Assembly (NCBI GenBank): GCA_037126765.1
Contig: JBBCBC010000024.1
Coordinates: forward strand, 23,117,441-23,181,440
Source of the DNA: Stenogyne calaminthoides
Taxonomy: Eukaryota; Streptophyta; Magnoliopsida; Lamiales; Lamiaceae
DNA length: 64,000 nucleotides
Direction of reading: 5' to 3'
Part shown: positions 42,235 to 53,587 of the stretch, piece after piece
How the letters are laid out: each line of letters starts with the position of its first letter
How positions within the stretch are numbered: the first letter of the stretch is position 1
Notes under the pieces: generated by a model
Seen by the model: only the letters and a program-made list of their open reading frames with translations
The model's database searches: none
What the model was told of the DNA's origin: nothing
Position numbers and translations under genes: made by a program

Positions 42235-43448
42235 TTTGGGCGACGCCAAATTCGGTCCGGATGTTAATCCGACCACCCCTGTCCAATTCATCCACCGGGC
42301 TCCGCCAGTCCCCGGAGACCCACCAGAACCTCGACTTCCATCTCTCTACTTTGGCCAGGACGTCCTCAAAAATTTTATGGCCGGGGCGGGCTCGCACATA
42401 GTACCAACCACGTTCCTCGGCATGAGCCCCCACGTGGTTGGTCTGCGAGATAATTTCGTCGGCTGCCGGGAGGTGGCCGGGCTGGACGGACCCAAATAGG
42501 ATCAGCAAACTGACTAGCGTGCTCCACCCATTGAGCGTGATTTGGGTCGGAGCGAGGTCCCATCGATTTAGAATTTCACTGATCCTCCGATGGAGGGGAA
42601 ATTGCAAGCCCGCTTCCATTGCCCCCTCATTGATGGCCTCACATCCTTCAGGAGGTTGGTCGGCCCTTTCATCCAAGGCCGGGACCCAGAAGTGGACATC
42701 TTGAGGAACCTCATACCGTTCCCAGAAAAATTCGAGCTCAATTTCTTTCACCGAGCTAGCGATCTTACCCGCCATGTAACGAGCAAGCTCCTCCTCCACG
42801 CCCTTCCGTTCGGCTGGTCGTTTCGAGGTGCGCCGATAGGGGAAGTTCTTTCGATATTCCTGGAATGTAATTTCAAAAGGGGAGGCCGCAGCCCGGGTCA
42901 CAGGAACCACCGACATGGGGGGGCCCTCCCCGGTTCCCAAGATGGATGACGGACCGACATCAGAAGGATCGGCATGGCCCAAACCCGACCGGATCCCCAA
43001 TTGGGGGTCTTCGCCGATGGTAAGAAAGATGAAGGTCGAGCCATTTTCCCTGATGCCCTCAAACCGGTCGTCATCGTTCCTGTCTACGACATCATCTTCC
43101 CGGAGAAAGTAAAAAAAATGGGAGCCAGAATCTGAATTCCCGATGCTCATCTCGTCATGGGATGTGGAACCAAAAGAAACATTAAAAATTAGAAGTTGTG
43201 GGGCTAGTCGATAAGGGATTCGGATTAATGCCCCACCTCCGGTGGCGGGGCGGAAGAACCCTCTCTAGCATGGGGGGTCGAAGCAAGGTTAATAGGAGAG
43301 GCGTCCATGGAAAGAGAGAGGTTTCGAAAGTATGTATTACCTGAATTCACAAACTCCGGCGACGGTGATAGTCGGGCACGGCGGAGCAAAGACACAGAGA
43401 AACTGAGTTTGCAAAGTTTGAAAAGTGAGAAATGAAAGGAGGACCTCA

Positions 43449-43454
43449 CTTATA
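43449..43454 (-). promoter_or_regulatory. Candidate TATA box for the G1 antisense gene
   Basis: TATAAG on the minus strand lies about 140 bp upstream of the ATG at 43308, close to the spacing in G2. Confidence 0.45.
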
Positions 43455-43694
43455 CTGTAGTAGGTATGTGGAGCTCGTGGAACCAAGGCCCACGCAGCGT
43501 CGCGACTTTTTGAAGTCAGGCGCGTTATGAACACACGCCATCATCACGCCTGCAAAAGTGACCGCAGACGTCACAGCAGAGCCACCTCGGGATATGAAAC
43601 GTCATACCGAATCCCGCAAAGGCGCCAAAATTTAAGTGAAAACCAAGACACTTGTCACATATCGGATCCGTCGGCGAAGCTCCATAGCTCAACG

Positions 43695-43710
43695 ACGACT
43701 CGGGGGCAAT
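43695..43710 (+). other. G1 polypurine tract
   Basis: The stretch GACTCGGGGGCAAT directly precedes the 3' LTR. Confidence 0.78.
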
Positions 43711-44569
43711 TGTTGTGCTAGAATAATTAAGTTGCAAGCAGGTCTAACACTTAGGGGAGTAATTATCGATTTAGTCGATTTAAATACTAATCCAGGATTT
43801 CCAAAGGAGCTAAGTAGGTCGCTAACAAAGATCAATCCGACCATACCAAGGTCGGGATAAGATCTCGCCTTTCCTGAGCTGCATGGTCGCAAACTAACGG
43901 GACCCCGGGACTCGACCTCGGAAAGGAACGATTTCCCAGTGGCGGCACCTGCTCGCCTTATTCGAGAATTAAGCCTGATCAGAGAAGACTTTCCCAAAGC
44001 GGAAGCTGCTCCCTGGCCGTCAAAAAACGATTAGAATAGGATGCCCTAACAAGGAAGGATCATAAGAGCGACCTCAAAGTTTGGGTCAATGACCTCGAGT
44101 ACCGCATCAGCGACCTCGGGTACAGTGCCAGCGACCTCTAGCGAGCAACCCAAAGCAAGGAGGTCTACCCACAGATAAGCTGGAACACTCCACCTTGAAA
44201 CCAAAGTCGGCGCCAATTAATGCTCTCTGCGTGCCATTAATTGCCTAGACCTTAGGCCCCTAGAGGGCCTATACCCCAAGTGTTTGTAGTATATATACAT
44301 GTAATTAAAGTTCATTGAAGGGTTCCAACAATCTCATTCAATACAAAGGCTTTATAAGCCCAAATAGAGGCCTTTGGCCCAAACTCTCTTGCAATTTATT
44401 GCTTTCCAACCCTTAATATCAAGCATTAAATAGCATGTTCATCACATTAATGAAGGACATTCCTTTTGTTCTTCATTAATTCTCACCAACCTTAAAATTC
44501 TAAATAGTTTGATGTCAATCAAAGCCACATTAATGCCTTAATCTTTTCATCATATTTTTGATATCAACA
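43711..44569 (+). repeat. G1 3' LTR
   Basis: The 859-bp LTR starts TGTTGTGCTAGAAT and ends ATATCAACA. The last 254 bp match the window start. Confidence 0.93.
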
Positions 44570-45336
44570 GACGCATGGGTGTTTTTGAGGCTTGACCGGT
44601 GTGTCCATCTCGATGCGTTTCAAGGCGGCGTGCCACCGGAAACGAGACGAACCAGTGGCAGCGTGCTTCCAACTCGATCGTCTTTCTTGCTGTCGCTCTA
44701 GATTCAAACCAGTTCGATTAAGGGTCCACGGCTTCACGTGCGCCCCTTTTGCTTTGCTCTGTTTCACGGCGGTGAGTCGCCTGCACGCAATGCGCGTCGG
44801 CGGTGACTTGCGCCTGTTCGATTGGCCGTGCTCGTCGCGTCGCTTTGCCTGTTTCCGTCACCCCTATTCTTCGAACTGAATCTAGACTGTTTTTTATTTC
44901 GGTTCTTGTTCGATTAATTGGGACAAATTAATTATATTGATTTATTGATGAAACAATGATGATGAAACAGATTAATCTGAAATTTGGGTATTTGAGTGTT
45001 TGATTTTTCGGATTGGATCTGATTTGAAAAGGGTGATGATGTAGGAGGGTAGTTTTGCAAATTCGATTTGAGACAGGCCCTCCCGTGTAATTTTAGAAAT
45101 TACACCTGAGCCCCCGGGAATAAAATAAATTAAAATTTAATTTTTGGGAATTTTATTAAGTTTAATTCTAAAATTAAATATTGGTTGGACCAAGAACGAT
45201 TAATTGGATTAATTGTAATTTCAATAATCTTAAAACTGAGTTTTAAAATTGAACTTAAAATTCATTTTAAAAGGATTTATTAAAACCCACTGTTAACTTG
45301 TTTACTCGTTCATCACCGGAGTGTCGTTAGTCAGAA
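44570..45336. other. Unassigned sequence right of G1
   Basis: The first about 310 bp (44570-44880) are GC- and CpG-rich and the rest is AT-rich. A 95-codon frame at 44592-44879 has no similarity I recognise. The pattern resembles the leader islands of the copia elements, but no LTR or primer site next to it supports that. Confidence 0.5.
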
Positions 45337-46634
45337 TGTTGGAATTTAAAGGTACGTAAACACGTAATACAAGCGCAAAGGAAATAAATAGTTCACCAAC
45401 AACGAACACGTAATTACATAATTGAATACGTTATAAACATAAAGAGAAACATTACAGTAAACCATACACATATTTCTCTACTATGGTATCCACGTAATCC
45501 CCGTGCACGAATTCGCCCAGATTTGCCAGCGTTGAATCCCGAGATGAATTTGGTAGGAAAATTCTGACTCTAGATTTTATGGAGAAAATATGAACAATTG
45601 TATTATGGATTCCCAAGAGCTCATATATATAGGAGAGGCCCAGCTTAAATCTTAAGCTAACCTGATTGGGAAATAAAATCTCTAATCTTTAGTTAAATAA
45701 ATCTCTTAGATTTATTTCCCACATATAAATCTCTACGTATTTAATTCCTATATATGTCAAATCTCTACGATTTATTTCCATATATATCAAATCCTACAAT
45801 AATATTCCATATATTATTATTGGGAATTCCTATTTAATTAAATATAATTTAATTAAACATTAATAATAATAATTAATTCTAAATTAATCTATTATTAATT
45901 AATTCTCCATAAATTAAATATTAAATCCAATTTAACATTTAATCAACCAACTATAATCCGTAAAAGGGAAATACTTGTTGGGTGACCAATAGGCCCTCAT
46001 AAATCGAGAGATTAGTCAAACTAACGGTCTTAATTGAACCCTAGATAATTGAACCCTATATGTGCAGGCATCAGTCATGGTCAAAGTTCATCATCCCACA
46101 CATGTCGTGCGTATTGACCTCAAGTCAAAGGAGTATCGCATTGCTCCCACTAACCGAGACACCCGTTAGACACATATAGTGGAACTACATCAAACGATTT
46201 CTCAAATAACTTAATCATATTATCTCTAGTCACTAATTGATCATGTATGTCACACTTAGCCACAAAGTCTAAGTTGACGTGCATCGGCCGATGACTTAGA
46301 TACAATTATGACGGAAAGATGAGTAATCTCTCTAAATCAACTTTTAAGAATGAATCATATTCTTGGCTCAACTACCACGCACATGCACTTCGTGATGAAA
46401 CAAATCCAAGCCATATCTACCCTTGGAAGGGTGCAGTGTATCGATCATGGTCAAAGTTCATCATCCCACACATGTAATATGCGTATTGACCTCAAGTCAA
46501 AGGAGTATCACATTGCTCACACTAACCGAGACACCCGTAGACACATATAGTGGAACTACATCAAACGGTTTCTCGGATGGGTATACCAATGCCCTCTAAG
46601 GTATTTGTGCATCCATCATTAGATACCTAGTATA
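45337..46634 (-). repeat. C2: partial LTR of copia family C
   Basis: The sequence starts TGTTGGAATTTAAAGG and matches the C1 LTR for most of its length, then is cut at 46634 by A2. A segment of about 140 bp (46066-46205) is repeated at 46436-46575, replacing sequence that C1 has at this point. Left flank is CAGAA; no internal sequence of a C element is next to it. Confidence 0.88.
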
Positions 46635-47125
46635 TGTTGGGAAACTAGGGGTTTAGGATCTATTCGAGATGAATTTAAATACATATTTAAATTAATCAAT
46701 TAATTACTAACATGAATTAATCATAAATCAATTCAACATAATAATTAAACAAGCAAATAAGCAACATGCATGCATAATCGTAATCCGTAAATCATAAGCA
46801 TGTGGAAACTAGGAGTTACGAGATTACATACCTCTTGTAGAGATAACGTTGAGACGATGGATCAACCCAAAGAGCCTTCCCAAATATGTCTCACCAACCA
46901 CTAACGTAATTTGGTGGAAGGATTCACACTTAATGATTTTAATAAAGGAGAAAAATAAAATATTTTGCCACCACCTTTGTAGATTTCTAATATTTTCAAC
47001 ACATGGAATTGCATTGGGGATGAAAAATTCATTCCCTATTTATAGGACAAGGGTGGCCAATTTTTTCGCTAGAAAAATAAGAAGGAAAATCTTTTTCTTG
47101 ATCTCCAAGAAATCTTGAATATATC
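46635..47125 (-). repeat. A2 3' LTR, piece 1
   Basis: The piece starts TGTTGGGAAACTAGG. Its continuation across B is shown by 63857 onward, where the uninterrupted 5' LTR has the same sequence with a single ATATC. Confidence 0.92.
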
Positions 47126-48868
47126 TGTTGGGGAATAATTTGCACAGATCTATTCGGGGTGAATATTTAAATACAAATTTAATTCTTATAATTATTACTA
47201 GCATGAATTAATCCTATATTAATTCAAATAATAATCCAACAACAAATCATGCATATAATTAATTCACGTAAATCCCACGACGATGCGAATTCTCACGAAG
47301 TTTACGGAACGCACCCCTCTTGGGATGGCAACGGTCCGAGTTTACGTGAACGCATTGCCTTTTGTGGATTTACTAATTTTTCCAGCACTTGGAATTTGTA
47401 CCTGGGAATGAAAGAGTCATCCCCTATTTATAGAGCATAGGTGGTCGAAATTTTGGGTAGAAAATAATGTGGGAAAATCTTTTCTTGATCACCAAAAAAT
47501 CTTGAATATATCTCCTATATTCTTTTTCCCATAATTATAATATTCCACAAAATCCCACCTACTCTTTGTTATGAGATATTTTCGAAAATAATAGGCAAGA
47601 TTCCAAGATTTGGATCTTCTTGAATTTATGAGATATTCTTGTATTTCAAGAAATACATATCTTCCATAATATCTTTTCAAAAAAATCAAGAAAACCTTTC
47701 TTGCTTTTTTTTTATATTTCAAAAAATTTCGAAATTATCTTCATGAATAACAAAGTGGGAGATTTCTTGAATTTAATGAGATAATCTTGTATTCCAAGAA
47801 TACATATCTTCATTCCATAATAAAATTCAAAGAAAATCTTTCTCCCCTTTTATCCATAAATTTCGAAAACATTGAGAAAAAATAAGCAACAATATTTATT
47901 TTATTTTAAACACCTTTTTAAGTTATTGGACTATATGTTGGGCTACTTAGGGGGCCTTTAGGAGAATTAAGATTGGACCTTCCAATGGATCTTGAATTAT
48001 CAATATTGAGCCACAATATTATTCAAGCCCACAAATATTAATTAAACCCACTACATAATTAATATTGACTATCCATCTTAACCCATATTACAGCTAATAT
48101 GGCTCCCGGTTATTATTTCCCGTGTTTAAGATTATCTAGCCCATTAATTAATTCAGGCCACTAAAATAACTTTCCGTTAATTAATATCTTTTGTCCTTGG
48201 TCAAGGAACGGTTCAACATTATTATCCATACCGGAAACTAATTCCACTTGCAAGATTTGGTATGATAAAGCTTATGAACCTCCCAAGGGGGCAAATCAAA
48301 CAAGCGTACTTGCACACGATTCTCCGTATTAAATCTTAGCAATCACATGTGACCAATAATATTGCCCAAGATAAAAAGTATTGAATCTCGTTGATTCTCT
48401 ACCCATGATAAGTCAAATCAATAGTTACCAACCACACGTGATCCTATTTAAGGAACGAAGATTAAGGAATAACGAACCACTGAGGTCTTATTCTTCCTTG
48501 TTCAGTTCTGAAGAATTTGTCCTCCTATTCAGTGCATCAGTCACGCACTAGTGTAATCTCTTGGTCAAGACAAGCCAATCTGAGCCTTACACTTCAACCT
48601 TTCACGATGGATTGTTCATTTCCATCTAAGTCGTGAATGGTGTACTTTTAGTTACAAGGGACTGTTAATTTAATCTTCTGTGATCTGGTATCACTAAATT
48701 AACTACAATGTAACACGTACTATTTATTGAACATTTATGCAGTAAATATATGTAACATTCAATGATATTTAAAGCATCAGTGATAAACAATTTATTTCAG
48801 TAAATAAGTCCGAAATTCAGTTTTGATTATACAAAGTAAAAAACATACTTTCCAGTATAATCCCAACA
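47126..48868 (-). repeat. B 3' LTR
   Basis: The 1743-bp LTR starts TGTTGGGGAATAATTTG and ends TAATCCCAACA in plus-strand reading. On the minus strand TATAAATAGGGG near 47428-47439 is the likely promoter motif. Confidence 0.94.
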
Positions 48869-48882
48869 ATCTCCCACTTATA
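48869..48882 (-). other. B polypurine tract
   Basis: In element sense TAAGTGGGAGAT directly precedes the 3' LTR. Confidence 0.8.
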
Positions 48883-48985
48883 CTCAAAGTCTGCTTTTAA
48901 GTATACTACAACATGTCTCGTGTAGTTCCTAATACGTGACATCTAATGTCACCTACACGAACCTAATAATTTCTCCCACTTATAC

Positions 48986-49549
48986 TCAAAGCAGATTGGC
49001 AACGGTCTTGACACCCATTCCTTCCACATGTCTCTCGAATGTATTCATAGGCAGACCCTTTGTGAATGGATCTGCTAGGTTGTCTTTAGACGCTATCTTT
49101 GCCACATCTATATCTCCTCTCTTAACGATTTCTCGTATAAGATGGTATTTCCTTTCAATGTGTTTGCTGGCCTTGTGGGCTCTTGGTTCCCTTGAATTTG
49201 CAACTGCTCCGGCATTGTCACAATAAACAGTGATTGTGCTGGGCAAATTCGGAACTACGTCCAAGCCCACTAGGAAGTTCTTGAGCCAAACCGCTTCTTT
49301 CGCTGCCTCGCAAGCAGTTACATATTCGGTTTCCATGGTAGAATCTGCGATGCATTTCTACTTAACGCTTCTCCATGTCACGGCTCCTTCCCCCATGCAA
49401 AACACACTACCGGAGGTAGATTTTCTGGAATCTATGTCTGATTGGAAATCCGAGTCCGTGTAGCCGATGGGGAATAGACTATCAGACTGATAAATTAACA
49501 TTCTATCCCGAGTTCTTTTCAGATACTTCAGAATGTTTTTAACTGCCAT
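48986..49549 (-). pseudogene. B RNase H
   Basis: Two frames cover the domain. The first, 49549-49358, has SDFQSDIDSRKSTSGSVF; after a stop (TAG where TAC or CAG is expected, near 49358) the second, 49336-48986, reads METEYVTACEAAKEAVWLKN, CDNAGAVANSREP and DNLADPFTKGLP. RNase H removes the RNA strand during cDNA synthesis. Sequence agrees with A1 23900-24420. Confidence 0.88.
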
Positions 49550-49557
49550 CCAATGTT

Positions 49558-50560
49558 CTTTCCCCGGGTTACTTTAATATCTTGCCACCATGCCAACGAC
49601 AAAGCAGATATCTGGTCTCTTACACAGCATTGCATACATAAGGCTTCCAACAGCCGAAGCATAAGGAATGCCTCTCATGTCATCTATCTCCTTTTACGTC
49701 TTAGGGAACATTTTCTTGGATAGATGGATTCCATGTCTGAAAGGTACGAAGCCTTTTTTGTAATCTTGCATGCTGAATCGTTTCAAGACAGTGTCTATGT
49801 ATGAAGCTTGCGATAAGCCTATCATCCTTCTCTTGCGATCTCGAGTGATCTTGATCCCAAGGATGTGTGAGGTTTCCCCTAAGTCCTTCATATCAAACTA
49901 TTTTGAAAGCCATGCCCTTACGTCTGATAACACCTTTACATCGTTCCCGATGATCAGAATGTCGTCTACATATAGTACTAAGAATACCAATGCAGTTCCG
50001 ACACGCTTTTTGTACACACAACTTTCGAACTCGTTTTGATCGAACCCATAAGACTTTATAACATGATCAAAACATTGGTTCCAAGCTCTGGATGCCTGTT
50101 TGAGTCCATAAATGGACTTCATGAGCTTACAAACTAGGTGTTCTTGGTCTTTTTCAATGAAACCTTGGGGTTGTTGCATATAGATCTATTCATCAAGACT
50201 TCCGTTAAGGAAAGCTGTCTTGACATTCATTTGCCAGATTTCAAAGTCGAGATGCGCAGCAATCGATAAGATAATTCGGATGGACTTAAGCATGGCTACG
50301 GGCGAAAAAGTTTCCTCATAATCGATCCCTTCTTTCTGAGTATAACCTTTCGCCATGAGTCTTGCTTTGAAGGTTTCCACCTTCACGTCCTGTCCTCTTT
50401 TCCTCTTGTACACCCACTTGCAACCAATGGGTTTGACCCCATTAAGTGGTTCGACTAGCTCCCACACTCTGTTATGAAACATAGAACCCATTTCGGCTTT
50501 CATTGCTATTTGCCAAGAATCTGCATCCTTGTCTTGGATTGCCTCGTCATATGTCCATGG
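49558..50560 (-). pseudogene. B reverse transcriptase
   Basis: RT begins in the 419-codon frame (VWELVEPLNGVKPIGCKWVY near 50450), is stopped at 50186 (TAG), reopens at 50179 (QQPQGFIEKDQEHLVCKLM) with catalytic YVDDILIIG, is stopped at about 49895 and continues from 49891 (MKDLGETSHILGIKITRD). The breaks are single stops in one or neighbouring frames. The active site is intact. Confidence 0.9.
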
Positions 50561-51445
50561 GTCAGATTCGTCTTGTCCGGTAATCAAGTCCGAGGACTCT
50601 CCTATTCCCATGAATCTCTCGAGCTGTTTCACAACCCTCCCACTACGACGAGGTTCCGGTTGTGTAAGTGTGTCATTTAGTATATCATCTAGTACAGTTG
50701 GCATTGAGGTTATCCCCCTTAGCTCATTTAAGGTAATCTCACATCTGGGTCTTCTTTCGTTCATATAGTCTTCTTCCAAAAATCTAAAGTGGATGCTTAT
50801 TACCACCTTTTGATCTTCGGGACCATAGAACATACACCCTTTTGTTCCCTCGGGGTATCCCACAAACATCCTTAATTCTGATCGAGGATCCAATTTTTCG
50901 GCTTCCTTGTCCAACACGTAGGCCGGACACCCCCAAATCTTCATGTGTCTCAAACTAGGCTTGCGCCCGGTCCACAATTCTTTGGGAGTTTTGGGAACCG
51001 ATTTGGATGGCACCAAGTTCAGAATGTAGGCTGTTGTTTCCAAGGCATGACCCCAGAACGACTTGGGTAGATCCGCATAACTCATCATAGATCTAACCAT
51101 TTCCAAAAGAGTTCTGTTTCTTCGCTCTGCAACCCCGTTTTGTTGAGGGGTTCCTGGTGCAGTGAGCTGGGATACAATCCCTTCATCAGATAAGTAGTTC
51201 AAAAACTCATCGCTGAGGTATTCGCCTACATGATCGGATCGTAGAGACTTGATATGTTTTTCCCTATGATTCTCTGCTTGAGCCTTAAATTCTTTGAATT
51301 TCTCAAAGGTCTCAGATTTATGCTTCATAAGGAAAATATAATCGTACCTTGAGTAATCATCAATAAAAGTGACAAAATACTCATAACCTCCTCTTGCTTT
51401 GGTTGACATTGGACCACATACATCTGTGTGAACGATTTCTAACAC
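50561..51445 (-). pseudogene. B integrase
   Basis: The frame starting at 51445 has catalytic D8 (HTDVCGP), D71 (RSDHVGE) and E107 (NGVAERR), with 35 residues between the last two. The usual RSDRGGE reads RSDHVGE here. The C-terminal region (VYPE..KGCMFYGPEDQKVV) and linker run into RT in the same frame. This is the best preserved integrase of the family in the window. Confidence 0.92.
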
Positions 51446-52150
51446 TTCTTTGGCTCTATTCCCTTGGCTCCAAATGCCCTCTTGGTCATTTTACCCTCCA
51501 AACATGATTCGCAGGTTGGAATTGGTTCAACTTGGAGAAACTCTAGTGAACCGTCTTTCACCAACCTTTGGATCCTCTTTGGATTTATATGACCTAATCT
51601 TAGATGCCATAGAAGTGTCTCGTTCACATCTGATGAACTTTTTCTTTTCTCGGAAACAGTTGATGTGTTATAGGATGCATTTCGTGAGTGGTGTGCACAG
51701 TTAATTCTATAGAGATTATTCGACCAATGTCCCATAATAGATACACTCATTATTTCAAGAAATGATGTCATTCTTATTAGAAGAAACTTAGTGTCCTTTA
51801 ATCAAATTTTAGAAACTGAAAGTGAATTCTTTCCAAAACTGGGAACATAAAGATAATCTCAAAAAAACTTCATCTTTAAAAGACAGGTGCTCTTCTCCCA
51901 CTGCGTTAACCACTACTCATGTAGCATTGCAATATCTGCTACTTGTGTAGTATTGCAATAACTGTTACTATCGTAACATTGCAATATCTGTCACTTTCGT
52001 AGCATTGCAATAATTGCTACTTTCGTTACATCGCCCAGTGTGATGAGGATCTCACTCCCACTAAGTTGCCAGATCAGTTTGAACCCGTGAAGCAAACATG
52101 ATTAGTGGATCTCGTATCAACCACCCACGAATGAGAAGTATATGCCGCTA
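51439..52150 (-). pseudogene. B protease and integrase zinc region
   Basis: The frame 51771-51439 has LWHLRLGHINPKRIQRLV and CESCLEGKMTKRAFGAKG, the zinc-binding GAG-pre-integrase part. Upstream, around 52100-52130, the minus strand reads WVVDTRSTNHV, so the DTG glycine is Arg (codon 52110-52112). A TAC(T/A)-poor stretch with GTAGCATTGCAATA repeats lies at 51910-52030. Confidence 0.78.
51905..52030 (-). repeat. Short tandem repeat inside B protease region
   Basis: About five copies of a 25-28 bp unit (GTAGCATTGCAATA plus CTGCTACTTGTG-like sequence) occur where A1 and A2 have one. The array disrupts the protein frame. Confidence 0.75.
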
Positions 52151-52169
52151 GACAAGTTTCAACAACTAG

Positions 52170-52837
52170 TGCGTGAGAATTACCTTTCTTTCCGTCCCTT
52201 TTGGGGTTGGAACAGGAAAACCTCCATTGTCCTTTTTAACGCAGTTTAAGCACTTCCTCTTTGGATTTTTCCTTGACACCACAAGCATTCCTCATCTTAC
52301 CAATTGCCCTTCTTGGCAATGATTGAGTATTATTGCTTATGGCTTTTTGGTCCTCTTCTTTTTCTTGCCTTCCCTTGGCCTAGAAAATGAAGACTTACCA
52401 CTTGCCGTTAAAGCTTGAGTTTGGTGCCCCATCAATATCTCTGCTTAGACCAAAGCTTGCAACAAATCGGTAGCGAGACCAAAATGCTCGTAAACTTTTT
52501 GGGCGTAAAAGTGAAATACTAAATTCATCCGAGTTCCGTTATATAATGCACTCGAGAATCTCAAGTTTGTTGGGATGGGCCATCTATTTTGAGGGCGTAA
52601 TCCCTTCACGGGTTTGCCCTCCACCATTTTCAAATGACGACATCTCTCAAGGTGATCCGACGAGTCCCGTATTTTTGACTTCGTCGGTTGGCTCATCCGA
52701 TTTTGGTGTGTCAAGAATCCACTTGTGCTTTTATGCGATTAGGACAATTTTAATTTTTCGTTTCCAATCAATATAGTTTCCATACATATTGTATTGACTT
52801 TTAAGTATATTAATGATGGATTAAAAGGTTACGACAT
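52170..52837 (-). pseudogene. gag: B gag
   Basis: The equivalent start ATG is at 52837 and reads MS then TAA at codon 3, then PFNPS, as in A1. A fragment at 52714-52445 and a zinc-knuckle remnant (GKCLNCVKK) near 52240 are recognisable. The rest is shortened and frameshifted compared with A2. Confidence 0.7.
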
Positions 52838-53587
52838 CTTTGAATTTGAAATAAATAACTATATGCATAAGCACAAGTATATCTGCAAAGGTTCCGATCA
52901 CATGCATCATATTAAAATCTCAAAAAAATATGAACATAAATCGCCACTTTTCTCAATGCGCGCCTAAATAATCAGGCTGAGTTCCTCGGCGGCGGCGTCG
53001 TGCCAGCGATGCATCCGTCTTGTGGCGTGCTTTCGCCGGTATACCCTGCGCCAACGAGAACGACGTTACGTCCCCTTTGGCGCTTATCTTTTAATCCGTT
53101 CCGCTCGCCGCGATGCCGTATAAAATGCGCGCCCTTCGGGGCTTATATGATCCTCGCAATTTTATACCTCGGCCTCATAACCATGATTCGTCGCGTGGAT
53201 TATGCGTTTAAAATGCGGCGAGCCTATTTCGTTTGGATCTTATCCTTTTAATTCGCCGTCTCCATTTATCATTTTTTTGATCTGGTTAAAAATTTATTTA
53301 CAAAAATAAATAAACCTAGATCTAAACTAGTCTATTACATTGATCAAATCAAACAAAAACCTAATCTACTCGTGGATTTTCTCACGAGGCAAAACAAATC
53401 CGAACGAATCAAATTAAAAAAACAACAATTTATATGCATGCATAAATAAACATATTAAATTCCATGACAATTGGATACCTGCAAAACAAATCTAGCAATT
53501 CTACTATCCAATTTCAAATTTAATGACAGCGAATTAAATTACAATTTAAAAAGTCGAGAGTCTGGCTTAGCGGGCTCGAGATGCGAT
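52838..53587 (-). other. B leader with GC-rich island and degenerate primer site
   Basis: About 52950-53250 is CpG-rich. The primer region directly inside the 5' LTR reads CGCATCTCGAGCCC in element sense, a poor match to TGGTATCAGAGC. The paired GATGACCCTCCC motif of A1 and A2 is missing. Confidence 0.7.

Larger units (their letters stand above)
40563..43308 (-). pseudogene. G1 antisense gene (putative gypsy-type transposon domain), multi-exon
   Basis: The likely ATG is 43308. After a frameshift, the core frame 43150-42235 reads PPEGCEAINEGAMEAGLQF, ITLNGWSTLVSLL and WKSRFWWVSGDWRSP, collinear with G2. Exon 2 is 42172-42005, exon 3 starts at 41925 and ends at 41466, exon 4 starts at 41380. 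The C-terminal part (40817-40563: LSAFFDRNLPKPLDSFPIADL, HFEGIEDLDLYD) matches the G2 end in style and position. Frameshifts in exons 3-4 and a TGA at the end of exon 2 make it a pseudogene. The product's role in the element is unknown. Confidence 0.78.
1..44569 (+). mobile_element. G1: Tat-type Ty3/gypsy LTR retrotransposon, nested and internally deleted
   Basis: This is the outer host element of the left block. Bases 1-254 match 44316-44569 over the same length, with about 14 mismatches and no gaps by hand count, so they are the tail of the 5' LTR and the 3' LTR. Own sequence is about 1-2818, 4518-4604, 26187-26872, about 39820-39862, 39887-43710 and the 3' LTR. Gag, protease and the first part of RT are present; the rest of RT, RNase H and integrase are missing. 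An antisense gene next to the 3' LTR places it in the Tat group (Retand/Ogre/Grande type), in agreement with G2. Its left target duplication lies outside the window. Confidence 0.9.

Noticed and set aside
42143..42499. 118-codon plus-strand frame in G1
   Set aside because: It is the complement of the antisense gene exon 1 and intron 1 and has no similarity of its own.
44592..44879. 95-codon Cys/Arg-rich frame as a small secreted peptide gene
   Set aside because: There is no signal peptide, no promoter or similarity, and the GC-rich composition explains the open frame.
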